Shown here: in pieces, positions 12,791 through 21,739 of the stretch
Numbering within the stretch: the first letter of the stretch is position 1
How the letters are laid out: each line of letters starts with the position of its first letter
Assembly: GCA_002914845.1 (NCBI GenBank)
Contig: JXTC01000119.1
Coordinates: 238,215 to 302,214, forward strand
Reading direction: 5' to 3'
Length of the DNA: 64,000 nucleotides
Source: Trema orientale
Taxonomy: Eukaryota; Streptophyta; Magnoliopsida; Rosales; Cannabaceae
Program-made: the position numbers and the translations under genes
The notes under the pieces: model-generated
What the model saw: the letters and a program-made list of their open reading frames with translations, nothing else
The model's database searches: none
What the model was told of the DNA's origin: nothing

Positions 12791-13384
12791 AAAAATAAGA
12801 AAAAACCAAAAGACGTTAATATATCTACTAAAATCAATTGACAAAAGATAAAACTGAATCTAGTATATATTATTATATACCATGTCAAAAATTTATATAC
12901 TAAGATAAAAATTCTATATAACAAATCCTGAAAAATGGCAAACAAGGTATATATATATGAACCATATTTTGAATTACATTGTATACCATATACTACCACA
13001 AAAATTTTATATACCATAGTCTAAAATATATGAACTGAACAACAAAATTCTTAATATGTTCATCAGAAACCAATAAAACTAAAATGATAAAATATCCAAA
13101 ATCTCAAATCTAAATCTAGTAATACCACGATAAAACTTCTATATATATAGACAAAAATTACGTATACCAAGACAAAAAAATAATGTACCAAAAATATGGA
13201 GAAAAAAATAACCTCTTTCAAATCAAAACAAACTACAAACCAAATCAATAAGGATCTAACGATCTAAATGATTTTTCATCTTTTTTCATAACATGTAATT
13301 TAGTAGGAATTGGATTTATGCAAGTCTTTTTTTTTTTTTTTTGGTATATATTGTGGTCGTATTGCTTACATCGACTGCAAATTA

Positions 13385-13530
13385 AAAATAAGGAATGTCG
13401 TCAAAATCCCACGTCCTATAACCGCAACTATACTTCAACAAACGAACAGTAAATTTTGAATTAGTGTCACGAACTTGATATATATAGAAGCCAACTGTAT
13501 GAACCTGATTAGTACCAAAAAATAACAAAA
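13385..13530 (-). pseudogene. MULE transposase SWIM segment, copy 2 (direct repeat)
   Basis: On the minus strand this reads NQVHTVGFYIYQVRDTNS, then KFTVRLLKYSCGYRTWDF, then DDIPY, ending at a stop. It aligns with copy 1 at the DNA level over about 300 bp (12671-12975 against 13392-13690). It is in frame where copy 1 is shifted, but it has lost the second and third metal ligands. The element therefore carries an internal duplication of the transposase 3' region. Confidence 0.55.
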
Positions 13531-14570
13531 AACCCAGTAGATATTTCTACATCTACTAAAATTAATTGATAAAAAATATTACTAAATGTGGTATATATTG
13601 TTATATACCGTGTTATTGAATTTATATACCACGACAAAAATTCTATATACTAAATCCTGAAAATCAACAAATAATGTATATATGCACATGATATCAAAGT
13701 AAGCTTATAAGATAAAATAGTTGTAGTAGATAAAATAATGTCTATGGTAAATGATATTAAAACCAAAGTAGATAAACTTTAGTTTATTCTAATGTATAAT
13801 GTATATAGTTGTAGCACACTATAAATTTTAATTCATTGTACATAAGATTGTAAACTAGGTATATACGACACTATTATTTCTATATACCAGCATACAAATC
13901 ATATATGGCATATGTAAGAATCTATGAACCAAACTAGAAAAAATTTCAAAACAAGAAAAATAACTCAAAAATTTACAAAACTAAACAAATCATCATTGAT
14001 GAGACATGAAAATGAAAATCGGTATATAACTTTTAATCCATTATACATAAGACTGTAAATTAGGTATATATGACACCAATATTTCTATATACCAGCATAC
14101 AAATCATATATACCACATCTAAAAATCTATGAACCAGCTGGAAAAAATTTCCAAATAAGAAAAATAACTCAAAAAAAACACAAAAATAAACAAATCATCA
14201 CTAGTGAGACATAAACTTATGAGACATGAAAATAAAAATTGGTATATAACTTTTAATCCATTATACATAAGATAATAAACTAGGTATATACGATACCAAT
14301 ATTTCTATATACTAGTATACAAATCATATATGCCTCTAAAAATCTATTAACCAAAGTAGAAAAAATTTCAAAACAAGAAAAATAACTCAAAAAATATAAA
14401 AATAAACTAATCATCACTAATCACAAACTAAAACAATATTAGACAGAAAATTAGGTATAATAGCAACACACATTACCAATAAAAATCAAAATCCCCAAAT
14501 AATCAAGAAACTAACCTAGAAAAAGCCAAATGAAAATTCAAAGAATATAAATACTTCAATAAATCGACCA

Positions 14571-14814
14571 ATGTATTTCGCATCATTGGAAAAGAAGAAG
14601 CCACCGGAAAAAAAGAAAACATCACCAGAATATAAGAGAGAGAGAGAAAGAGAGAGAGAGCACACCATTGGAGAAGAAGAAGCTACCAGAAAAAAAGAAA
14701 ACACCACAGGAATATGCAAGAGAATGAGGGAGAGAACGAGAGAGCAAGAGGATTAGAGAGAGTAAGCATGAGAGAAAGAGAGAGCGTGAAGGGGGAGAGA
14801 GAGCAATCGAAGGG

Positions 14815-14855
<41 letters not shown>

Positions 14856-14941
14856 GGAGAGAACGAGAGAGCGAGAGGATTAGAGAGAGTGAGCGTGAGA
14901 GAAAGAGAGAGTGCGAAGGGAGAGAGAGAGCAATCGAAGGA

Positions 14942-14985
<44 letters not shown>

Positions 14986-14990
14986 CAGAC
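14571..14990. repeat. GA-rich microsatellite and tandem duplication
   Basis: Long runs of GAGAGA cover 14635-14660, 14810-14850 and 14938-14985. Around them a longer unit (GAGAATGAGGGAGAGAACGA) is tandemly repeated at about 14720 and 14848. The A-rich segment near 14580 also recurs near 14666. The open frames across this block are low-complexity artefacts. Confidence 0.75.
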
Positions 14991-15160
14991 AAAAAAAGTG
15001 AAAAACAGAAAAAACTTGACATATTAAATAAAGGGCAAAAGTGTAAAAGAATGTACACCTCAGCTGTCTATTTAAAGAAATGGACATCTAGCTATTAAAT
15101 CTAAAAATTGTACATATATTTATACTAATTTAAAAATTTAGACATCTACCTAAATTTTCC

Positions 15161-15470
15161 TATGAGAATTTGAGCTTTTGTATTTGCAAAAAAGGAAAAA
15201 AAAAAAAACTATTTGAGCTTTTGTATTTGCAAAAAAGAAAGGAAAAAAAAAGTACTATGGTAGGATACCACACGGCATCAAGAATTTGAAGGATGAGTTT
15301 AACGTTATTTATTGAAAAAAAAAAAAGGTGGGCTGGGATTACAACAGATTTTGAAGATACGATAATCTACTCGCATAATTTGAGAAATAAATCCCATAAC
15401 TTATTTACCGATTTTCAAGAATACCATTATTTTACTAACTGTATTGCAAATATGATGTTAACATAAAAAG
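15161..15470. other. Continuation of the array interrupted by the MULE
   Basis: A 40-bp segment is tandemly duplicated (ATTTGAGCTTTTGTATTTGC at 15168 and 15212). One more GGTAGGATACCAC core follows at 15259. Nothing else recognisable. Confidence 0.4.
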
Positions 15471-15473
15471 GTC

Positions 15474-15755
15474 TTATAGAAAAATGACCGAATTTTGGGC
15501 CCAATTTAAATAAATGTCCATTTTTCAAATATTATAGCAAAATATCTGGTATATATGTTTATATACTTTGTATAAAATACTATATAGTAAGTATACAAAT
15601 TTACATACTCAGTACATTAACTGAAATTAGTAGATAAGTATATCTAACAAATGTAAAAATATATATGTTTGGACATTTAGCTATAAAATTTAAAAAGTGG
15701 ACATCTACTTAATCAAATTTAAAATATTGGTCATTCATCTAAATTTTTCTAAAAA
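15474..15755. mobile_element. Short element sharing termini with the MULE, copy 1
   Basis: This 280 bp segment recurs at 20052-20765. Its ends form an inverted repeat: GAAAAATGACC on the left and the reverse complement of GGTCATTCATCTAAATTTTTC on the right. Near the left end, TGTCCATTTTTCAAAT and AGCAAAATATC match the left end of the MULE at 9622. Near the right end, GGACATTTAGCTATAAAATT matches the MULE right end at 15082. It has no coding capacity and looks like an internally deleted derivative. Confidence 0.55.
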
Positions 15756-15986
15756 AAAATATCGGCTCATTTAGTAAATTTCAAAGTTCTATTGCCCAAG
15801 GTCTGTATCTTTCAAGTCCTTTGGGCCAATCCGTACTTTTTAAGGGCTTCTTTTATGAATAGCAATTTTAAAGTATTGATGTGCTCATAAGCAGCTTGGT
15901 TATTATCTTTTCAAACTTAGCAGTTTGGAATATATTGTTTTTACCAAAATATCCTTAGTAGCAAATAAGGGGAGATGCACAAACTC
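15756..15986. other. Intergenic DNA
   Basis: No gene, RNA or transposon signature is seen. The words GGGCTTCTTTTATGAATAGC at 15844 recur as a tandem pair at 17588-17626, so the flanks of the gap are partly repetitive. Confidence 0.3.
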
Positions 15987-16310
15987 AAGATACGGACCAC
16001 AGACTCGTTCACACTCTTTTATCTTTTATAAGTTAAGGATGTTAGCCTAAAATCTCCTATTTTCAGAGTCGAATGCATTAATGATAGTATACTGATGTTG
16101 GGTGCATTTAGTTTTTCTTTTTTTTTCCTGATGTCATGGTCAATCCTTTACACTTAGTTTGACTATGATAATCAGAGTGGAGAATTAGCTTATATTTTGG
16201 AGGAATCATTTATGTTTCTTCCACTGCAAACTGTTATTGTAAACATAACATCTTTGTTTGACCAAAAAAAAAGATACGGACCACAGCCTCGTTCATGCAC
16301 TTTCATCTTC
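15987..16310 (+). mobile_element. Poly(A)-ended retroposon between direct repeats
   Basis: The word AAGATACGGACCACAG, followed by a C/A variant and CTCGTTCA, occurs at 15987-16011 and again at 16271-16295. Similarity continues less well for another 14 bp. Between the copies is about 250 bp ending in GTTTGACCAAAAAAAAA immediately before the second repeat. This is the layout of a retroposed RNA with a target duplication. No polymerase III boxes are clear, so it may be a SINE of unknown family or a truncated retrocopy. Confidence 0.5.
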
Positions 16311-16775
16311 GGTCATCGGAGTTCTTCACTGGGGGGCAGAGACACCGACCGTCTTCCACATTCCTCTTCAGACGGCCGTTCATCTGAACCAATTTCGTCT
16401 TCTCTTTGTTCAAACTGCATCTTCCCTTTTCCTTCAATCTCTGATTCGCAGCCTTGTCAAATGCCAGAAGCATTCATCAACTTCGGGTTAGAGTCCTTTT
16501 AACAAGGCTCTAGTGAAACGCCATGAAACTAGTTTAGATTAACTTCAGGTTACTGTGTGATTCATGAAATTGGTTTAGATTAACTATAATCACCATTCAC
16601 CAATTTCTTTTTTTTTTTTGGGTGGCTTGATTCTTGAAAAAATTAATTTGGTTTGTAGCAATGGTTGTTGCTTATAGGAACTATTTTAGATTTGAATTTG
16701 TTTACCCCAAAAAAAAAGTATTGATTTGAATTTTGTGGCTAAATTTTTTTGATGTAGTGGTTGAGAATAGGAATG
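16311..16775 (+). other. GC-richer gene-like stretch, no gene called
   Basis: The DNA at 16311-16500 is richer in C and T than its surroundings and resembles a 5' untranslated exon. A frame open at 16197-16502 gives a Ser-rich peptide without known motifs and starts inside the retroposon. I see no downstream exons before the gap, so I record it only as possible transcript-derived DNA. Confidence 0.25.
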
Positions 16776-16776
16776 T

Positions 16777-16880
16777 AAATTGGGTAGGGCAGGGCGGGGA
16801 ATACACCCGTCCCCAGATTTCATCCCCGTCTCTGACCCCGGGAATCCCTAGCGGGGGCGGACCGGAGAATCTCTACCTGA
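16777..16880. repeat. GC-rich GGGGCGGG/CCCCGTC dispersed repeat
   Basis: The block carries GGGCAGGGCGGGG, then CCCGTCCCC, CCCCGTCTC, GACCCCGGG and GCGGGGGCGG within 90 bp of otherwise AT-rich DNA. It resembles the short GC-rich interspersed repeats found in many plant genomes. It is non-coding. Confidence 0.45.
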
Positions 16881-17066
16881 TAAAAAAAATAATTAAAAAA
16901 AAATATTAGTCACATCTCACTCATAGAGATAAAATGAATATAACTCTATGATTTCAAAAAAAAAAAAATCATAGAGTTAAAAATATAACCGATCTTATTA
17001 GAATAAAAAACACATAAAACACCAAGAACAAAAAAAAAAGGCCCAAAAACTAGAAAAACACCATGA

Positions 17067-17311
17067 NNNNNNNNNNNNNNNNNNNNNNNNNNNNNNNNNN
17101 NNNNNNNNNNNNNNNNNNNNNNNNNNNNNNNNNNNNNNNNNNNNNNNNNNNNNNNNNNNNNNNNNNNNNNNNNNNNNNNNNNNNNNNNNNNNNNNNNNNN
17201 NNNNNNNNNNNNNNNNNNNNNNNNNNNNNNNNNNNNNNNNNNNNNNNNNNNNNNNNNNNNNNNNNNNNNNNNNNNNNNNNNNNNNNNNNNNNNNNNNNNN
17301 NNNNNNNNNNN
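17067..17311. other. Assembly gap (245 N)
   Basis: All bases are N. Poly(A)-rich sequence borders the gap on the right, and the right flank is a MITE end. Frames predicted across it have no meaning. Confidence 1.
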
Positions 17312-17346
17312 AAAAAAAAAAAAAAAATACCAATTGGATTAGTGCC
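17312..17346. mobile_element. Right end of a GGCAC-type MITE next to the gap
   Basis: CCAATTGGATTAGTGCC at 17330-17346 is the reverse complement of the GGCACTAATCC-type terminus seen at 958 and 46989, preceded by the same long A run. The rest of the element is in the gap or to its left. Confidence 0.5.
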
Positions 17347-17940
17347 CATATATATGTGCTTCTTAATAGTTAGAAAAAATATGGACAAAATAAATAGATT
17401 ATAGGCCAATGAGAATTATAAGCGGATGTTCATTATTTGATAATAAAAGAAAGAAAAAAGAGTTTTCATTTTACGGGACCTGAAGACCAATGAGAACTAC
17501 AGGCCATGGAGTAATTGATAGATTTACAACAATAAATAGGCAAAACCTTTTGGCTGATTTGGCCAAGACAAGATCTGTTCCTTCTAGAGCAGGGGCTTCT
17601 TTTAAGAATAGCGGCTTCTTTTAAGAATAGCAGTTCCGAAGATTGAAAATGCTCCGGTGAAATGCTTACGAACAGTGAAAACTATGTTTCATAAAATATC
17701 TCCGTGAAATGTATATGAACCTGCAAAAATCCAGAGTTTAAATTGATTTTTTGCACTGTCCGTACTATAAGGTTTTTAATATGTTTGAAGAAATGTCTAG
17801 CTGAAATATAAGCAGGTGAAGCTCTAGTTTGAGAGTGTTTTTTTCAAAAGTTTGATAATGTCTCATCGAATTATATGTGAAGTTGAAAAATCCAGAGTTT
17901 AAGTTGGTTTTTACATGATACTTAATATTCTCAATATTTT
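17347..17940. other. Intergenic DNA with a short tandem duplication
   Basis: The 20-bp word GGCTTCTTTTAAGAATAGC is repeated in tandem at 17588-17626. Two stretches starting AATCCAGAGTTTAA (17728, 17889) are also diverged copies. No gene is supported. Confidence 0.35.
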
Positions 17941-18850
17941 TGATGATACGCCTAGTAGTTTAATTGGTTTCTAAGTGTAATTGTTAACTAGTTTATAATA
18001 AACTAGTCTAAGGATAAACAAAAAAATGCAACATGTTCAATGAAGATAATCAAAATCAACTAGTTTCATTTCTATGAGTAAAGAAAATAGTCTGGTTTCA
18101 ATACTAGGTTAAACTAGTGAATAAGTGTAATTATCAACTATTTTAAGGGAAAATTAATAAGGGAAGAAAAGAAGAAGAAAAAGACGTTTAGTGAAGATAA
18201 TCAACTACTTTCAATCATAAATGTAAGGAACATAGTCAACTGGTTTGTAAGTGTAATTATCAACTGGTTTATAATAAGTTAGTCTAAGGAAAAAAAATAA
18301 AAAAAAAAGATGTTTATTGAAAATAATTAACTAATTTCATTCCTAAGAATTATAAAAATAGTCAACTAGTTTTAATTCTACGTGGAAGGAAAGTATTCAA
18401 CTTCTAGTAAGTATAATTCTCAACTACTTTATAATTATAAACTAGCTGAACTGGTATAAGACGAAAATAGTTAACTACTAGACAAGCGTAATCTCAATCA
18501 GTTTATAATTATAAACTAGTTGATAGTCATGAACTAGTCTAAGAGAAAAATAGTCAACTAGTAGAAAAAAAAATTTTGAACTAGTTTATAATTATAAACT
18601 CGTTGATAATCAAGTAGTCTAAGGTGAAAATGATTAACTAGTTGATAAATATAGTTCTCAATTAATTTATAATTATAAACTAGTATAATTCTTAATCAGT
18701 TTAAAATTATAAACTAGTCAAAGGGGAAAATAGTTAACTAGTAAAAAAGTGTAATTCTCAACTAGTTTAAAATTATAAACTAGTTTAAAGGGAAAATAGT
18801 CAACTAATAAATAAGTATAATTCTCAACTAGCTGAATTGGTAAGGAAAAT
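17940..18850. repeat. Tandem array of palindromes around ACTAGT
   Basis: At least eight diverged units, about 60-80 bp long, each carry an imperfect palindrome of the form CTAGTTTATAATTATAAACT, flanked by AAGGGAAAATAGTCAACTAG. Examples lie near 17988, 18252, 18425, 18498, 18576, 18660, 18695 and 18758. The later units are the most regular. Each palindrome can fold as a 10-12 bp hairpin. No coding sequence is present. Confidence 0.7.
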
Positions 18851-18859
18851 AGTATGATT

Positions 18860-19017
18860 GGAAGAAGTATATTTGAATATTATAAAAACTGCTAGAGATA
18901 AATAAAAAAAAAAAAAAATTGCTACAAGTAAAAAAAAAAATTCTATAAAGTGTTATCGGTCATAATTTCCCACCTTTTAAATCTAACACAATATTTTCCG
19001 TATTTCTGTAGAATCCT
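18860..19017. other. A-rich spacer
   Basis: Runs of A around 18905-18945 separate the palindromic array from repeat copy C. Nothing else is seen. Confidence 0.3.
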
Positions 19018-19195
19018 TTTTTTTAGTTTTACCCCTAAATTTCAGCCTCAAAAGCATAGGCTAAATTTTATATTAATTTGTTCAAAAAATCATTAATCTA
19101 TTTATGTTGTGAAGCTAATAAAAAAGTAAAAAACATAAATAAATAAAAAGAAAAAAAGAGCTAATAGAGCATAACAAATGCAATACTGATAAGAA
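19018..19195. repeat. Repeat copy C upstream of ELF1
   Basis: This 178 bp stretch matches the first part of copies A (241-420) and B (22825-22985), with the landmark AAGCATAGGCTAAA shared with copy B. It lies upstream of the intact ELF1 gene, as copy A lies upstream of the decayed one. Confidence 0.55.
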
Positions 19196-19488
19196 CTTAT
19201 CGACTAATGGTTTCTTATTCCAGTAAACACGGTCGTAATCTCTACTCAATTCCATTGTGTATATGTCCTTCAACAGTCTCCCAATCCTATTTTTGGTTAC
19301 GCACTACTACTATTACTTTAATGAAATGTTGCGTTTAGTTCATCTAGCTGATTGTGATATAACTGTTGCAATTGGCTCTCACAATTAAGAAAAATAATTT
19401 TGATGAAAAGAGAAGAGTACATAATTCTTGTTCATCACTCAATTTTTCTTTTTTCAATAAATTTCCGAAATAACTGTCTATTGAAATA
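19196..19488. other. Intergenic DNA
   Basis: No gene or repeat signature was found. A 62-codon frame open on the minus strand is unsupported. Confidence 0.3.
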
Positions 19489-19496
19489 TTTTTAAG

Positions 19497-19839
19497 TAGA
19501 GGTGGCAATATAGTCATAACACGACAACACAAAATTGACTCGAAGTGACATGATTAAGTGATTTTTTTCAATAAATTATATTAAATTATTTTTTAAAAAT
19601 ATTCTTTTAATGAATTTCTTGTATTAAAAAAATGAAAAACATAAAACTAATGAACTAATTTGTCTTATTATAGTAAAACTTAATTCAAAAAATCAAGTAG
19701 ACTAATAATTATATTGTTTATATATGTTTTGACTCATCGATCTATATGACTTTTTATTAAACATGTGATATAGGGGTCATCCTGTTATTGACATGATTTA
19801 ATTAAGTCAAACACGACATGACACAAATTGCCACACCTA
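19497..19839. mobile_element. hAT-type MITE
   Basis: The 343 bp element starts TAGAGGTGGCAATAT and ends with the reverse complement of TAGGTGTGGCAATTT, a typical hAT terminus. It is flanked by an exact 8-bp target duplication, TTTTTAAG (19489-19496 and 19840-19847). There is no open frame, so it would depend on a transposase from elsewhere. Confidence 0.8.
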
Positions 19840-20051
19840 TTTTTAAGGCCAACTTTATTATTTTATTTGTCTGAGTTCAAATATAAGTTCCTCAAAAATT
19901 TGTAAAATTAATTGAATAACAATAATCATTATGTTTTTATTTTTTCTTTTTTATATGCATAAAATGCAAGTTTTTAGTAAAAGATAGAAAAGTCCAAACC
20001 AGCATCTAAGTTGCACATGTACTATTACACTAGTTGTTATTTGACGAATTT

Positions 20052-20765
20052 GTAATGGGCCTTATAGAAATATGACCAAATTTTAGGCCTAATTTAAGTA
20101 AATATCCCTTTATCAAATGTTATAGGAAAATGTCCGGTATATATGTTTATATACAAAGTGTAAAATTTTATATATCACGTACAAAAAATTATATACTAAG
20201 TACATTTCAGTACAATAACTGAAATTAGTAGATAAACATACCTACTAAGTGTAAAAATATATATACCTGGACATTGAGGAAATTAGATATTATACGGTAA
20301 TTTAGAAAAAAATTTGAAAAATACGGTGGTTCAAGTTTTTTTAAGGTGCGGTACGGTTTTTATTAGATAAACACCATTTTTTAAAATCTATTTAGAAAAA
20401 TGTCATTTTTTAAAATAGTAACTAGTTTCTGGTAATCAGTTTCTAGAAACTAGTAACTAGTAACCAAAAGTATTTATAACTGGTATATAACTAGTAACTA
20501 GTAATCAGTAACAAGTTTCTAGAAACCGGTCACCAGTAACTATTTTGAAAAATAGTATTTTTCTAAATATTCTTTAAAAAGTGATATTTTTCTAATAAAA
20601 ACCGTACGAAAATTTGAAAAAAGCCTAAGGTCCGTATTTTTGTAATTCTTTTAGTTTTTTATAGGTAAAAGTGATAGAAACCCTGGACATTTAGCTATAA
20701 AATTTTAAAGTGGACATCTGCTTAATCAAATTTAAAATATTGGTCATTCACCTAAATTTCTCAAT
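20052..20765. mobile_element. Short MULE-related element, copy 2, split by another MITE
   Basis: Collinear with 15474-15755: it starts CTTATAGAAATATGACC and ends GGTCATTCACCTAAATTTC. It is interrupted at 20276-20681 by an unrelated fold-back element. The parts on either side still match copy 1 closely, including CTGAAATTAGTAGATAA. Confidence 0.6.
20276..20681. mobile_element. Fold-back MITE nested in the MULE-related element
   Basis: The 406 bp insertion is bounded by the exact direct repeat CCTGGACATT (20266-20275 and 20682-20691). Its inner part is one long imperfect inverted repeat: TACGGTTTTTATTAGA near 20352 pairs with TCTAATAAAAACCGTA near 20600, and the pairing continues toward a centre rich in ACTAGT. 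The whole element can fold into a hairpin with arms of about 130 bases. A 9-10 bp duplication suggests Mutator-type transposition. Confidence 0.75.
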
Positions 20766-20819
20766 TTTTGTTGTGTGTAATATAAAACTGCTATTCGTGA
20801 ATAGATTCGGAGGGATTTT

Positions 20820-20856
20820 GATGGGCCCATTGTTGGGCTGATCTCCTATTGGGCTC
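20820..20856 (+). promoter_or_regulatory. Cluster of GGCCCA/TTGGGC promoter elements upstream of ELF1
   Basis: TGGGCCCA at 20822 and two TTGGGCT words at 20834 and 20849 lie about 0.9 kb before the ELF1 start codon. Such TGGGCC/GGGCY site II-like words are common in promoters of plant housekeeping genes. Their use here is inferred. Confidence 0.4.
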
Positions 20857-20999
20857 TCTTAGGAAGGTCCATTTGGTGCCCCCTGCTCCGCGTCAAGTTA
20901 TGTATCAAATTCAAACCGCGTCCTTATTATATCCTTCCCGCCAAAAATAAACATAAAATACAATAAAATAATATTATAATTTCCTTTTGGCTTGGGCGT

Positions 21000-21739
21000 T
21001 CCTAAAACGCTACCCTCCTCAGCGTGGACACTCTAATACACCGACCTAGATAAACTCTCTTCGCTCATATATATATATATACCACTGAGACTCGGACTGA
21101 CCCCCAAAATCTCTATTTTCCTTTTCTGTTTTCGTTCAATTGCTCTCTCCCAGGGTTTCCATCGATCGGACCCAACTCATTAATAGGTAGATAAAGGTTC
21201 GTTGATGGGTCTTAATTTTTCTCCATAAATTTCTTTATTCGGTTTGGTTGATTTCTTTTTCTTTTCTTTATCTCGTCTCGTCTGTTTGGGTGCCAAGAAA
21301 AGCTTAGAGGAAAAGGAAGATTTTATTAATAACTGTTTAATTTTCTTCTATATTCATCAGAATCTAAATCTTCATGTGTACGTTGTTTTTAGTTTTATTT
21401 AGGGCGAATTGAATTAAACGTTCTTCTTCACTACTTTTTTCTTTTCAAATTTTTTATAGTACATATATGTTTTCTCAAGTACAAGTATTGGGTAACTTGT
21501 TCCTTTTAATTGTTATTATTATTATTATTTTTTTTATGTGTACGTATATACTCTTGAATTTTGAATACAAACAACAAAATCTTGGAATTAGGTGTTACAT
21601 TATTTTCCGAATTGCATTTATCAATTTAATTAATTGATGAATTTGGTGTTTTAATTACTCACTTCATAAATTTTGGTGTTGTGATGACGATGGATTCAGA
21701 GTTGGAAAAGCAGAATTTCAACGCTTGAAGTGAAGATCA
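21000..21739 (+). promoter_or_regulatory. ELF1 core promoter and 5' untranslated region
   Basis: A TA repeat at 21066-21082 may serve as the TATA region. The C/T-rich stretch after it (21100-21180) looks like a 5' leader. AAAGGTTCGTTGATGG near 21195 could be a splice donor and GGATTCAG near 21690 an acceptor, which would give a 5'UTR intron of about 500 bp ending just before the start codon. Confidence 0.35.

Larger units (their letters stand above)
9576..15160 (-). mobile_element. Mutator-like element (MULE) with decayed transposase
   Basis: Diverged terminal inverted repeats are GGGTCAAATAGGTATG at 9576 and GGAAAATTTAGGTAG, read from the complement, at 15160. The flanks TATGAGAGA (9567-9575) and TATGAGAAT (15161-15169) agree at 7 of 9 positions, close to a 9-bp Mutator target duplication. 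The complement of 12540-12780 encodes a SWIM zinc finger typical of plant MULE transposases, with a second, poorer copy at 13390-13530. The interior is otherwise AT-rich, with long runs of diverged short repeats: GTAGATAA at 11040-11740 and TATATACC-type at 12400-14330. Near the right end there is a GA microsatellite. The transposase is not intact. Confidence 0.6.

Noticed and set aside
12739-13248. Minus-strand frames rich in Phe and Ile
   Set aside because: They are out of frame with the SWIM zinc-finger reading and consist of repeat-derived codons.
14571-15098. Several open frames rich in Arg-Glu or Ser-Leu
   Set aside because: They are translations of the GA/CT microsatellite in different frames.
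16197-16502. 101-codon Ser-rich frame
   Set aside because: Starts inside a retroposon and crosses its target duplication; no recognised domain.
16998-17409. Open frames of more than 110 codons
   Set aside because: Most of each frame is the run of N in the assembly gap.
17940-18850. CRISPR-like array
   Set aside because: Units are palindromic, diverged and unevenly spaced in a plant genome, with no unique spacers or cas genes.
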